Source: Shewanella salipaludis (GTDB lineage Bacteria; Pseudomonadota; Gammaproteobacteria; Enterobacterales; Shewanellaceae). From it: DNA of 64,000 nucleotides. Under the pieces are notes generated by a model. The model was given only the letters and a program-made list of their open reading frames with translations. It was not told where the DNA came from and did no database searches. The DNA is taken from assembly GCF_012911865.1 (NCBI RefSeq), contig NZ_JAAXYH010000002.1:186001-250000 (forward strand). Reading direction: 5' to 3'. This document shows positions 45,180 to 54,373 of this stretch, piece after piece (within the stretch, counting starts at the first letter, position 1; each line of letters starts with the position of its first letter). The translations under genes were made by a program, and so were the position numbers.

Positions 45180-46685
45180 CTACTTCTCAGGCTCCTGCGG
45201 CCGGCTGAAGCCTACCAGCTCGGGGACGGAATCATCCAGGGCTTCCTCCGCCAACTGCGCCATCTGAGTGCATGACGAAGACAGGGGATTGGGGCTTATC
45301 GGACTCATCTCGGCTTCCGCCTCGGCCCCGCCAGGCTCTGAGCCGAGCATGACGCCGGGGGCAAGCGTACTGACCCGCTCAACCAAGCGATAGGCCATCA
45401 TCACGGCGAGGACGCCGAACAGCACTGATCCCAGCACCTGGCCGATCAAGACCCCGTGGACGCCGCCCCATAGCGCACCGAAATACACGAATGGTATGGT
45501 CCCCAGCGTCGCCTTGCCCACATTGAAGAAACTGGAATACTTCGCCTTACCCAGGTTGTTGAAGGAAGCGTTGGCGACGAACAGTATGCCGGAAAAGATG
45601 AAGAATACCGCTATGTAGCTGCAGAAAAACAACACCAGCTCGGCACTGTCCCCCTTAAGATCGAATACCCGAATGACTTGAGACTTGAGGGCGAACAACA
45701 ACAGGGACACCAGCAAGACATAAAAAGTGCAGAACTGGATGGCTCGGGTCAGGCTTTCGCGCACCCTGGCATATTCCCCGGCGCCATAGTTCTGCCCCAC
45801 TATGGGGCCTATGGCACCGGATAAGGCGAATATCATCCCGAAACAGACGGGAATGAGGCGGCCAAGCACGGCCCAGCCCGCTACATAGGCGTCGCCGAAG
45901 TCGGCGATGGCGCGGGTCACCACGGCATTGCCTATGGGGGTCGCGACATTGGTCAGCATGGCCGGCGCGGCAATGGCAAATACCGGCCGGAGATCTTGCT
46001 TGAACGCCTGCCAATCGAAGCGGCCGAACAACTTATGCTTGAAGATGATCCCCCGGCCGGCCACCAGCAACACAGCCAGCCGCGCCAGCACGGACGCCAG
46101 CGCCGCACCTTCGATCCCCATGGCAAACATGAAGATTAAGATGGGATCGAAGATCGCATTGACCCCGCCACCCGTCAGGGTCGAGAACATGGATAACTTG
46201 GCATCGCCGACGGCCCGCAGCGCCCCGCCCAGCGCCATTGCCAGGCAGATCAGAGGCAATGAGGGCACCAGTATGTAGAGATAATCGGCGGCAAGCTCGG
46301 CCGTATGTCCCGTCGCCCCGACCAGGGAGACCAATTCGGGAATGAAGCAGGTCACCAGGGTCGCTACCAGCAAGCTGACCACCAGGGTCACCACGGCGCT
46401 GTTGAGCAGCAACCGCCTGGCGAGCTTGAGATCTTTGGCCCCTATAGCACGGGAAACCAGGGCGCCCAAGGCGATGGACAGACCTATGCCTATCGAAGTG
46501 GTGAAAAAGGAGATGCTGCCGGCATAGCCCACCGCCGCCGCCAACTCCTGCTCCCCCAATAGACTGAGGAAGAAGATATCCAGCAGGTCGACCACAAACA
46601 GCGCCGAGATGCCGACGGCGGCCGTCGAACTCATCACCAAAATATGGTTCAGTATGGGTCCCTGTACAAACTTAGCCTTGGTCAT
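45180..46685 (-). CDS. MATE family efflux transporter
   Basis: A 501-residue protein with twelve predicted membrane segments and the MATE pattern of two related halves (ALGALVSRAIGAKDLKLARR and GAIGPIVGQNYGAGEYARVR). It probably exports cationic or drug-like compounds using an ion gradient. ATG 46685 with AAGGA six bases upstream is the start; the open frame continues into the K+ channel gene without similarity. The last 60 residues are a hydrophilic Glu/Ser-rich tail. It is 74 nt after the K+ channel gene and probably co-transcribed with it. Confidence 0.9.
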   Translation of the reverse strand: MTKAKFVQGPILNHILVMSSTAAVGISALFVVDLLDIFFLSLLGEQELAAAVGYAGSISFFTTSIGIGLSIALGALVSRAIGAKDLKLARRLLLNSAVVTLVVSLLVATLVTCFIPELVSLVGATGHTAELAADYLYILVPSLPLICLAMALGGALRAVGDAKLSMFSTLTGGGVNAIFDPILIFMFAMGIEGAALASVLARLAVLLVAGRGIIFKHKLFGRFDWQAFKQDLRPVFAIAAPAMLTNVATPIGNAVVTRAIADFGDAYVAGWAVLGRLIPVCFGMIFALSGAIGPIVGQNYGAGEYARVRESLTRAIQFCTFYVLLVSLLLFALKSQVIRVFDLKGDSAELVLFFCSYIAVFFIFSGILFVANASFNNLGKAKYSSFFNVGKATLGTIPFVYFGALWGGVHGVLIGQVLGSVLFGVLAVMMAYRLVERVSTLAPGVMLGSEPGGAEAEAEMSPISPNPLSSSCTQMAQLAEEALDDSVPELVGFSRPQEPEK

Positions 46686-46689
46686 GGTT

Positions 46690-46735
46690 ATCCTTGTTTC
46701 CAAATGAGTTTTCAGATGAGTTTCCAGATGAGATT
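46690..46735. repeat. Short tandem repeats (ATGAGTTTYCAG units) between two genes
   Basis: Two to three copies of a 15-nt unit of the form CAGATGAGTTTYCAG lie in the gap between the K+ channel stop and the MATE start. Confidence 0.55.
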
Positions 46736-46758
46736 CGGTCCAGGTGGCCATCGCCTTC

Positions 46759-47592
46759 TCAGGCATCCGACTCCAGTTCGCTGCCACAATGATTGCAGTA
46801 TAATGCATTGTTTTCATGGCCTATCTTCAAACAATTACTGCAACGTCGCAGGTCACGGCTGCGATTCATTTCCTGGGAAATTTCCACCGTCAATATCCCT
46901 GTGGGGATAGCTATGATGGAATAGCCGAGCAACATGGTAAAGGCGGCGATCGCCTGACCCAGGTTGGTCTTGGGGGTGATATCGCCATAACCTACTGTGG
47001 TGATGGTCACCACAGTCCAGTAGATAGACTTGGGGATGGAGCTGAAGCCATTCACTGGCCCTTCGACCACATACATGATGGCGCCGAGCACCATGATGAT
47101 CAGGCTGACGGAAAAGAAGAAGATGAACACCTTACGCCCCGACTGCAATATCGCCTTGAGCAAAACATTGCCTTCACTCAGGTAGCGCAACAACTTGAGC
47201 ACCCGGAAGATACGGAATAAACGCAATACCCTGATAACCAAGGTGACGTTGGCGCCGGGAATAAAGATCGCCAGGTAGCTGGGCAATATGGACAAGAGAT
47301 CCACCACCCCATAGAAACTGCGGGCATACGCCAGCGGCTTGGTCGAGCTATAGAGGCGCAAGCCATATTCCAGGGTAAAGATGACGGTGAACACCCACTC
47401 AAGCCCCCGGATCAGCTGGCTATACTCCTGATTGATACTGCGTATGGTATCGAGAAACACCAGGGCGACACTCAAGACGATACATAAGATGAGGGCTAAA
47501 TCGAAATAGCGCCCGGCCGGAGTATCTGTGCCGAATATCACTACCCTGAGCCTATGCCTAAGGCCATGGTCATCATTGTTTTCTTTGGACAT
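46759..47592 (-). CDS. Voltage-gated potassium channel with C-terminal zinc ribbon
   Basis: This ion-channel subunit (277 residues) has six membrane segments. S4 carries a regular charge ladder (R121, R124, R127, R130, K133, R136), the pore loop has selectivity filter TVGYGD (199-204) and S6 ends in a Pro-containing gate. Unlike most Kv channels it ends with a CSNC...CNHC cluster (C251, C254, C266, C269), a rubredoxin-like zinc ribbon that could sense metal or redox state. It is upstream of the MATE gene and co-oriented. Confidence 0.9.
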   Translation of the reverse strand: MSKENNDDHGLRHRLRVVIFGTDTPAGRYFDLALILCIVLSVALVFLDTIRSINQEYSQLIRGLEWVFTVIFTLEYGLRLYSSTKPLAYARSFYGVVDLLSILPSYLAIFIPGANVTLVIRVLRLFRIFRVLKLLRYLSEGNVLLKAILQSGRKVFIFFFSVSLIIMVLGAIMYVVEGPVNGFSSIPKSIYWTVVTITTVGYGDITPKTNLGQAIAAFTMLLGYSIIAIPTGILTVEISQEMNRSRDLRRCSNCLKIGHENNALYCNHCGSELESDA

Positions 47593-47806
47593 ATATCAGC
47601 TAACTTCCATTATCAAGCATTCACGGGACCACTGGCTGGCAGTCGTCAGGGTGCCAGTCTGCCATGCATTGGCACCCGGCTCAAAAATAATCTAGTCAAC
47701 AAGGCTTATAATTTCGGGTATCATCCCGGCAACATGGCGCGTCACCCATGCGCATCTATATGCTTGAATCACTGCTTAAACCACTTGCCGACTGTTTGAG
47801 GGAATT

Positions 47807-48316
47807 ATGCGTTTTACTTTGTTATCGGCCGCCGTCTTGCTGAGCCAGCTATTGTCTTTGCCACTGCAAGCCTCATCGTCCCCCGCCGCAGTGAAAGTCG
47901 ATCTGGTGGTGGTCACCAAATCCGAGAATAGCCTGGTGTTGTTGCGTAACGGGGAGATAGTCAAAAAATATCACATCGCCATGGGGGACACGCCAGCCGG
48001 CCATAAGCTCAAGGAAGGCGATCAACGCACTCCCCAGGGGCGCTATCTATTAGACTACAAAAAGTCCGACAGCGCCTTTTATAAGTCCATCCACATATCC
48101 TATCCCAATGAAGAAGACAAGCTGCGGGCCCAGGCACTGGGGTTAAGCCCAGGCGGCATGATCATGATCCATGGCCAGAATCCCAGATCTTCCCTGCCGG
48201 CGGAAGAGGCACAGAGATACAACTGGACCAATGGCTGTATCGCAGTCACCAACAAGGAAATGGATGAGATCTGGCAGGCCATAGACGCAGGCACCCCGAT
48301 AGAGATCTGGCCCTGA
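47807..48316 (+). CDS. L,D-transpeptidase (YkuD family)
   Basis: This exported 169-residue protein (signal peptide to about QASS, residue 24) contains the YkuD catalytic pair: H122 in MIHGQNP and C144 in TNGCIAV. It probably forms or trims 3-3 cross-links, or attaches proteins to peptidoglycan. DQRTPQGRYLLDYKK is a family motif. Single gene. Confidence 0.92.
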   Translation: MRFTLLSAAVLLSQLLSLPLQASSSPAAVKVDLVVVTKSENSLVLLRNGEIVKKYHIAMGDTPAGHKLKEGDQRTPQGRYLLDYKKSDSAFYKSIHISYPNEEDKLRAQALGLSPGGMIMIHGQNPRSSLPAEEAQRYNWTNGCIAVTNKEMDEIWQAIDAGTPIEIWP

Positions 48317-48383
48317 GCCCCTCGCCCGCATTGGCACTATAGCCTTAGCAGCATTAGCACAAGCAGGATTAACGAGACACACA

Positions 48384-49004
48384 ATGACAGCACTCCCCCT
48401 CAGTCTTGACGCCCTGGATGCCGGCTGGCCGGCATTCGTCCAGGCCACACAAGAGTTCATCGCCCGTTTGGGACTGACCCAGCTGCAGCTGGAATGCGAT
48501 CACGTGGCCCTCAGGGTCAACAGTGTCGCCGCCGCCGATGCCCTGCGCCTCGCCTTTAGCCGCCGGGGACAGGTTATTTCCGAGGCCAAGATCAACGGCA
48601 GGCCCATATTGATCATTAAGCTGGATGAGCCACTGCAGCTGGGCCCCATGTCTGTCGAGTGCATAGAGCTGCCCTACCCTGGCGACAAACACTACCCCAA
48701 GGAAGGCTGGGAACACATAGAGCTGGTGCTGCCATCACAGGCCAGGGACTGCCAGACCCTGGCAGCCGAACTGCTCGCACGCGTGCCCGCTTTGACCCCG
48801 GTGCTCGCCGGCGGCACGGACATAGAAGTTAAGCTCAGCTCCCCCAAGGGAGCTGGCGAACGCCTCGCCAACCCGACCATAGCCTTCAAGGCCGGGCCCC
48901 TGTGTATCAAGCTGCACCCCCACTCAATCCAGGCCATAGTCGCCAGCGAAGCCCAGGCACAAACACAGACACAGACACAGACCGAGCTGTATAGGCCGGG
49001 CTAG
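48384..49004 (+). CDS. yecM: VOC-fold protein YecM
   Basis: A 206-residue YecM-family protein. Putative metal ligands lie in CDHVALRVNS (H40) and EGWEHIELV. The fold is that of isomerases and extradiol dioxygenases, but the reaction is unknown. The C-terminal tail AQAQTQTQTQTELYRPG is encoded by a CAGACA-type microsatellite (48956-48982). A terminator follows. Confidence 0.85.
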   Translation: MTALPLSLDALDAGWPAFVQATQEFIARLGLTQLQLECDHVALRVNSVAAADALRLAFSRRGQVISEAKINGRPILIIKLDEPLQLGPMSVECIELPYPGDKHYPKEGWEHIELVLPSQARDCQTLAAELLARVPALTPVLAGGTDIEVKLSSPKGAGERLANPTIAFKAGPLCIKLHPHSIQAIVASEAQAQTQTQTQTELYRPG

Positions 49005-49048
49005 CTAAACAGCTGAGGCGGCGCCATCCCGTATCTCCCATGTCCGCG

Positions 49049-49077
49049 ACCGAATAGGCTTGCCCATTCGGTTTTTT
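49049..49077 (+). terminator. Intrinsic terminator of yecM
   Basis: ACCGAAT and ATTCGGT pair (with an inner GG/CC) and are followed by a six-T tract. Confidence 0.85.
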
Positions 49078-49125
49078 CGGGCGATAAATAGGCTTAAGTA
49101 ACACAGGATTAGGGAGAGGTCAGCG

Positions 49126-49389
49126 ATGAAACAGATGAAGCATGAGCCGCAGCTGCTGAAATTGGCACTGGAGATAGGTGTAGGTTACGCCAAGAAACGC
49201 GGTTTCGCCGACTTCGACAAGGGGGTGTCACCGAAAGACAAGGTCGAATGTATCTACCGCTTATTGGTCAACGACAACTTGATCCAGCCTCTGGCCAAAG
49301 ACAAGGAAGACGGCCCCAACATGAAACATAAACTCATACTCTGGATCAGCCGGCAATTGCCGACCGAACACCCACTGCTGAACGATTAA
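49126..49389 (+). CDS. DUF5062 protein
   Basis: An 87-residue cytosolic protein with the pattern PQLLKLALEIGVGYAKKRGF and KDKVECIYRLLVNDNLIQPL seen in DUF5062 proteins of marine gammaproteobacteria. The fold looks helical. No function is known. Confidence 0.85.
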   Translation: MKQMKHEPQLLKLALEIGVGYAKKRGFADFDKGVSPKDKVECIYRLLVNDNLIQPLAKDKEDGPNMKHKLILWISRQLPTEHPLLND

Positions 49390-49398
49390 CGCCGCCGA

Positions 49399-50271
49399 TC
49401 AGCGCTCAGCCTTGGCGCTGGTCTTGCGCCGCTTGGCGGCCAGTACCTGGTCCATGGCGGGCACCAGGCTGCCGGCATCGAGGCGCATCTGGTACCAATT
49501 GAGCCGCCAGTCAAGATGTGGCCCGGTGGCCCGACCGGTGGACCCCACTTCGGCCACCGCCTGGCCTTGCTTCACAGCATCACCCGCCTTGAGGTACAGC
49601 TTGCTCAGATGCAGGAAGCTGGAGCTCACCCCATAGCCATGATCTATGATCACTGTGCCACCCGAGTAAAACATGTCGGGCACCGCCAGGCTTATCACCC
49701 CATCGGCGGGAGCCACCACCACAGTGCCTGTCTTGGCCGCCACGTCGACGCCGAAGTGCGGATTGCCGGGGACGCCATTATAGACTCTCTGGCTGCCGTA
49801 GACCCCGGAGACTCTGCCCGTCAGTGGCCAGATGAAGTCACTCAAGAATGCCGTCTGCGCCGAGTCTGTGGCCCTTGCGGCCTTGACCGCGGCGCTGTCT
49901 TTGGCTGCCCGCGCCAATGCCTTGGGGTCCGGCTGCATTATCTGCTTGCTGATCCCTTTCACCTGCTGAATATCGTACTGCCGCTTGGCGACTTTGAGGG
50001 GTTTAATCTCGGTCAGCCCGTCCGGGTACACCAGGCTAAGGCTCTGCTCCGCCTCGGCATCGCGATCGAAACCGAAGGCAAACTGCCCCCCGGGTGTCAC
50101 CCTGAGTGGCTCGCCGTTGAGGCTGACCCGAGTTCCCGCCGGCGCCGCCGCCCGGATCAAAGCGCCCTGGCGAAACTCGCCCTGAAAACTCACCTCGGCC
50201 ATCACATCCACGGCGGTAACGCCACTCAGCAGCCCGGTTGCCAGAGGGATCCAACTCAACAAATGCCGCAC
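49399..50271 (-). CDS. M23 (LytM) family peptidoglycan endopeptidase
   Basis: A 290-residue exported protein. GTG 50271 with AAGGAGG six bases upstream starts the signal peptide (RHLLSWIPLATGLLSG...); the frame extends nine codons upstream. The C-terminal LytM domain has all zinc and catalytic residues: H and D in NPHFGVDVAA, H in SSSFLHLS and H in GPHLDW. It should cut peptidoglycan cross-links rather than only activate an amidase. The N-terminal domain is a beta-rich family-specific part. Confidence 0.9.
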   Translation of the reverse strand: MRHLLSWIPLATGLLSGVTAVDVMAEVSFQGEFRQGALIRAAAPAGTRVSLNGEPLRVTPGGQFAFGFDRDAEAEQSLSLVYPDGLTEIKPLKVAKRQYDIQQVKGISKQIMQPDPKALARAAKDSAAVKAARATDSAQTAFLSDFIWPLTGRVSGVYGSQRVYNGVPGNPHFGVDVAAKTGTVVVAPADGVISLAVPDMFYSGGTVIIDHGYGVSSSFLHLSKLYLKAGDAVKQGQAVAEVGSTGRATGPHLDWRLNWYQMRLDAGSLVPAMDQVLAAKRRKTSAKAER

Positions 50272-50296
50272 ATTTGCCTCCTTAAAGCTCATTAAC

Positions 50297-50320
50297 AAAA
50301 AGCCTGAGCTATGCTCAGGC
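50297..50320 (-). terminator. Intrinsic terminator of the QueD-like gene
   Basis: On the minus strand GCCTGAGC-ATA-GCTCAGGC followed by five T residues. Confidence 0.88.
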
Positions 50321-50333
50321 CTGAATACTGGTG

Positions 50334-51206
50334 CTAGCCATGACTGGCGATGGCCCCCTTGCCGACACCCTCGAAGGCAATCACCTTGAAGTGACTGCCG
50401 GGCACTTTGGCCGCCAGGGTGCTGGCCATGAAGTCGGCCAGCAATTCGACCGTAGTGTCATGGGGAATGAGATCACAATTACCCTTGGGCATGGCGAGCT
50501 GAAAATCCCCCTGGGGCGCCTGGTAATGGAAGCCGTAGTGACTGTCATCGCTGATCTGGGTCTGAGGCGACAGGGTCAGCTCGGTGACAGACACAAGATC
50601 TTCCTCACTGCCCAGATAAATATCCTGCCAGCGTCTGGCCCAGTACTCATCCCAGAAGAGGGCCGCCTCGCCGTTTTCAAACACGGTCACAGGGCTGCGA
50701 TGCCCATGGGCGATGCGCTGACAATTGCCGTCATGTTTACGCAGCCCGTGGCTGTAATGGTAATAAGGAGTATCCAACTGTTCGTTGCGCAGGGTCAGGT
50801 AGATGCCTTCGACATTGGCGGGCAGAACCTCACGCAGCGCCTGTTGCAGGAACAGATTCACGCTGGCAAAGTCTATCACTTCGCTCGGCACCAGGGCGAA
50901 AGCCTGGGCGGGACAAGCCAGGTGGATCCCCCCCTGCTCGCTGTCGAAATCCATCCAGACTCTGTCGCCCTGCTGCTGCCAGCGCACCTGGTTACAGGCG
51001 GTGGGCACCAATAAACGGTGATCGGCCACCGCATCTATGGTTTGCTTTATGGTGCGCTTCACCTTGGCGAAATCGAGCACCATATTCTGCTCGTCCAGAC
51101 CACCATCGAGCAACACATCTATTATCCAACTTTCCCCTACCATGCCGCGCTGCGGACACAGGTAGGAAAAGTCCAATACGGTTAAATCTTTGACAAACAG
51201 TTGCAT
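50334..51206 (-). CDS. 6-carboxytetrahydropterin synthase (QueD)-like protein, two-domain
   Basis: A 290-residue protein from ATG 51206 (GGGAGT upstream). It appears to carry two copies of the QueD/PTPS T-fold: MVLDFAKVKRTIKQTIDAV with DHRLL in the first half, and FENGEAALFWDEYWARRW with HDTTVELLADFMA in the second. Zinc-ligand histidines are altered in one half. The family makes pterin precursors of queuosine; this fused form may have another substrate. It is a single gene. Confidence 0.7.
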   Translation of the reverse strand: MQLFVKDLTVLDFSYLCPQRGMVGESWIIDVLLDGGLDEQNMVLDFAKVKRTIKQTIDAVADHRLLVPTACNQVRWQQQGDRVWMDFDSEQGGIHLACPAQAFALVPSEVIDFASVNLFLQQALREVLPANVEGIYLTLRNEQLDTPYYHYSHGLRKHDGNCQRIAHGHRSPVTVFENGEAALFWDEYWARRWQDIYLGSEEDLVSVTELTLSPQTQISDDSHYGFHYQAPQGDFQLAMPKGNCDLIPHDTTVELLADFMASTLAAKVPGSHFKVIAFEGVGKGAIASHG

Positions 51207-51412
51207 GTAAACTCCCAGGCGGAAAAACAGTCCACCTCTTGACCCAAAATGGTTCCTGCCGGCAGTGGCCGGTGGAACCCAGATGCCCGTAAGCACGGAT
51301 ACTCATGTAGTGTCGGACATTCTAATCAATTGTGCCCATATCGGCGAGGAATGATTCGCCCATGACCATTATTCCGCTGGTTTTATCGGCCCGGCGCCGC
51401 GGCCCATGAAAC

Positions 51413-51437
51413 AAAAAGCGCATCCGGGGATGCGCTT
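51413..51437 (-). terminator. Intrinsic terminator of the M14 peptidase gene
   Basis: On the minus strand AAGCGCATCC-CC-GGATGCGCTT followed by TTTG. Confidence 0.85.
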
Positions 51438-51482
51438 GGCAGCTCAAGACGGTGGCCCAGGCTTGGCGCTTAGGCCTGAGGC

Positions 51483-52424
51483 TTAAGCCAGGCGCTCATT
51501 CTGTGACGCTTGGCTCAGGATGTAATCCAGCGCCCCCGTGATGGCGGCCACCTGGGCGTCGTTGCATTCGCGCTCGCTCACCCTGGGGCTATCCGGGTAC
51601 ACCTCTGTGGTGGTGCCATAGGTGCAATGGGTCAGGCTGCTGCAGAGTCCCAGCGTCTTCACCGGATAGTTGATCACCCCCGGCTGCGACAGGGGTTCGC
51701 CGATGATCTTGCCGGCGGCGTCGGCCGGGGCTATGTGGGTCACGGCACTCACGGCGGCTATGATGGCTTCCTGGAACGCCGGCTGCGGATTCTCACTGTC
51801 CCCCACCAGGTAGAAGCCGTCCGGCACTGTGTCTGCCACATAGTCCTGACCGTCACGGGCCGCCAGTGCCGGTCTGAACTCCTGCTCGTCCGAGTCTGTG
51901 GTTTCATGCAGATCTATGTGCGCCAGGATGTCACACTCCAGGGATGCAACCAGACGCATCAAGGCAGCCGACTCTTCGGCCGGACTCTGGGCGTAGAAGG
52001 AGCGATTGGGATCCACGGCATTGGGGTTCCAGCGATTGATGGTTTCATAACCCCAGGGGCTGACGCAGGGGGCCACCAGGATATTGAAGTGTTCAGCGTA
52101 ATTTTCGGCCTGGGTATCGAGGAACTTGATCGCCCCCTGCACCCCGCTGGTCTCATAGCCATGCACTCCGCCGGTGATCAGGATTGTGGGCTTGTTGCTG
52201 TCCCATCCCAGGGTTTTCAGCGCCAGCAGCGGATAGCGCGCGGCATCATAGGACAGAGCGCCGTATTGCAGCCGCTCGAAGCGCGTCCCGAGCGATTCAA
52301 GCTTGTCGAGCACTTCTTCCCGGTAGGAGCGCTTGATGCCGGCTCTCGCCAGCCAAGTCGCCTTCTCTACGTCTCCCCAAGGTTCGCCTGGGGTGCCTAT
52401 GGGATAAGAATTTGAACTTTGCAT
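51483..52424 (-). CDS. M14 family zinc carboxypeptidase
   Basis: A 313-residue metallopeptidase. The zinc ligands are H and E in GGVHGYETSG and H in LAHIDLHETTD; the catalytic Glu is in TTEVYPDSP. ATG 52424 with AAAGG upstream is chosen; the open frame reaches 52595 without similarity. No signal peptide is visible, so it may be cytosolic and act on peptides or succinylglutamate-like substrates. Confidence 0.88.
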   Translation of the reverse strand: MQSSNSYPIGTPGEPWGDVEKATWLARAGIKRSYREEVLDKLESLGTRFERLQYGALSYDAARYPLLALKTLGWDSNKPTILITGGVHGYETSGVQGAIKFLDTQAENYAEHFNILVAPCVSPWGYETINRWNPNAVDPNRSFYAQSPAEESAALMRLVASLECDILAHIDLHETTDSDEQEFRPALAARDGQDYVADTVPDGFYLVGDSENPQPAFQEAIIAAVSAVTHIAPADAAGKIIGEPLSQPGVINYPVKTLGLCSSLTHCTYGTTTEVYPDSPRVSERECNDAQVAAITGALDYILSQASQNERLA

Positions 52425-52761
52425 GAGTCTGCCTTTTGTCATTATTGATTCAGATTGGGGCCAAAAATAGCGGCTATTGCCTGGCCGTGCAAGTGAGCGA
52501 ATAGCCGTGTGAGTGAGCCAAGTAACACCCGCATCCCCGTCCGAGGCCGGAAAGCATAGATCGTTGCCATGACCCATGGCAACGGTACCAGTCAAAGAGA
52601 TAAGGCAAAGAGGCTAATCAAGGATACCAGGCAAAGGGAGCAGGCAAAAGATAAGGCCAAAATAGCCACTTCACGCCCTGGGGTTGCAGGCCCAGGCTTA
52701 TCCTGCCCTATATAACCTCAAACTTCCTATGGCCTCGAATTTCCCACAGCCCAGGTTTTGG

Positions 52762-53457
52762 TTAGCCCTTAGCCAAACCATAGCTCTTACTGAAGGCTTG
52801 CAGACCACTGGCGGTAAATAGCATGGCCCTGGAGTCGAGTGCCCTCTCTGCCCAGCCCTTCGCCAGAATATCCTCGAGGATCCAATTGCCCAAGACCCCG
52901 GCGAGATGGCTGCGCCTCTCGCTCCAATCCAGGCATGACTTGCACAGCGGGCGCCGACGCTTGCCCTGGCGCCCCTTGAGTTCCTCGATATCCAGCCCCA
53001 AGGCGGCGAAAAAGGCCCTGCCATCGGGCGTCAAGCGGGTTTCATCCTGCTCCCGGGTGAGCAGGTTTTGCGCCCCCAGGGCATCATAGAGCGCCACCCC
53101 AAGTTCGCCGGCCAAATGGTCGTAACAGACCCGTGCCCGTCTGAGCCCGGGATCCGCCGGCCCATGGACACTCTTGGGATTAAGGCTGCCGGCGCTGATA
53201 TTGAGCAAGCTTTCCAGCAGCTCGGCGACTTGCGGACTCTGCAGCTGAAAATATTTATGCCGCCCCTGCTTGCGGACCCGCAGCAGCTCGCCCTCCACCA
53301 GCTTGCTCAGGTGACTGCTGGCGGTTTGCGCCGTGATATCGGCTTCCACTGCCAGTTCTGTCGCCGTCAGCGCCTGGCCTCCCAGCAGGGCGACCAAGAT
53401 GCGGGAGCGGGCGGTGTCGCCGATAAGGGCGGCGATAAAGGCGATGTTGGGTTCCAT
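52762..53457 (-). CDS. ArsR-family transcriptional regulator
   Basis: A 231-residue protein with an N-terminal winged helix (ARSRILVALLGGQALTATEL and ITAQTASSHLSKL, residues about 15-60). A C-terminal effector region includes PDPG-like, CKSCLDWSERRSHL and GNWILEDIL. The C-terminal half is larger than in small metal-sensing ArsR proteins, and similar regulators respond to organic ligands. It is divergent from the NIPSNAP/ABM/DUF6058 genes and probably controls them. Confidence 0.85.
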   Translation of the reverse strand: MEPNIAFIAALIGDTARSRILVALLGGQALTATELAVEADITAQTASSHLSKLVEGELLRVRKQGRHKYFQLQSPQVAELLESLLNISAGSLNPKSVHGPADPGLRRARVCYDHLAGELGVALYDALGAQNLLTREQDETRLTPDGRAFFAALGLDIEELKGRQGKRRRPLCKSCLDWSERRSHLAGVLGNWILEDILAKGWAERALDSRAMLFTASGLQAFSKSYGLAKG

Positions 53458-53626
53458 GTATTGTCTTCTATCCTGGGGGCGACTCGATTTACGGGCTCTC
53501 GCCTGCAGCCGATACGGTTCGATGGCCGTCGAAGCATAGGTTTTTCCGGCCGTTACTATGCCTAGAAGCTACCTAAAGGCGTCAATGAATACAAGCCAAT
53601 GAATACAAGCAATGGAGACCTGCGAG

Positions 53627-53962
53627 ATGAAAATCACCTGTTTTATCGAATACCAACTCAACCCCTTTAAGATCGAGCAGTTTCGGGAGTATGCCGAAAA
53701 CTGGGGCGAACTCATTCCCGCCTGCGGCGGCGAACTGCTCGGCTACTTCCTGCCCCATGAGGGCACCAATGACAGGGCATTTGGCCTGATTAGTTTCGAC
53801 AGCCTGGCCGACTATGAAACATACCGCCACAGGTTGCAAACGACCGAGGCCGGCAAGGCTAACTTCATGCTGGCCAAACAGGGGGAGTTCATCGTCTCGG
53901 AGAAACGCAGCTTCCTGACCCCGGTCCCCAATACCTATCAACGCCCGGCGCAGGAGGCATGA
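53627..53962 (+). CDS. NIPSNAP family protein
   Basis: A 111-residue ferredoxin-like-fold protein of the NIPSNAP family ([40 protein letters not shown]). ATG 53627 is chosen, with GGAG upstream, over the ATG at 53612. It overlaps the next gene by four bases, so both are translated together. Role unknown; the fold binds small hydrophobic ligands in related proteins. Confidence 0.85.
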   Translation: MKITCFIEYQLNPFKIEQFREYAENWGELIPACGGELLGYFLPHEGTNDRAFGLISFDSLADYETYRHRLQTTEAGKANFMLAKQGEFIVSEKRSFLTPVPNTYQRPAQEA

Positions 53963-54330
53963 TGCTAGCGGTTATCTTTGAAGTGACACCCAAAAATGCC
54001 ACTAAGGAGGCGTACCTGGCGCTCGCGACCGAGTTGAAGGCGACCCTGGTGGAGATGCCCGGCTTCATCTCCATAGAGAGGTTTCAGAGCCTGGCGGATC
54101 CTGAACGCCTGCTGTCGCTGTCATTCTGGGAAGATGAGACCGCGGTGCGCGCCTGGCGCGAACAGCTATGCCATCGCCATGCCCAAACCCAGGGCCGCGA
54201 ACACATCTTCGCCGACTATCGGCTGAGGGTCGCAGAAGTGGTCCGTGATTACGGCATGTTTGACCGGGCTCAGGTGCCGCAATCCTCGCCGCAATCCTCG
54301 CCGCAATCATGCCCTGACAGCATTTGCTGA
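53959..54330 (+). CDS. Antibiotic biosynthesis monooxygenase (ABM)-domain protein
   Basis: A 123-residue dimeric alpha/beta-barrel-type protein ([53 protein letters not shown]). Related enzymes oxidise aromatic compounds without cofactor, or are heme-degrading. The C-terminus contains [11 protein letters not shown], encoded by a tandem 12-nt CAATCCTCGCCG repeat. It shares an operon with the NIPSNAP gene. Confidence 0.85.
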   Translation: MMLAVIFEVTPKNATKEAYLALATELKATLVEMPGFISIERFQSLADPERLLSLSFWEDETAVRAWREQLCHRHAQTQGREHIFADYRLRVAEVVRDYGMFDRAQVPQSSPQSSPQSCPDSIC

Positions 54331-54373
54331 CACCATTTCCTGATACCATTTCCTAACACCTGGAGCCGCTGAC

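Noticed and set aside
48950..48990. Phase-variable switch in yecM
   Set aside because: The repeat unit is six bases, so slippage would not shift the reading frame.
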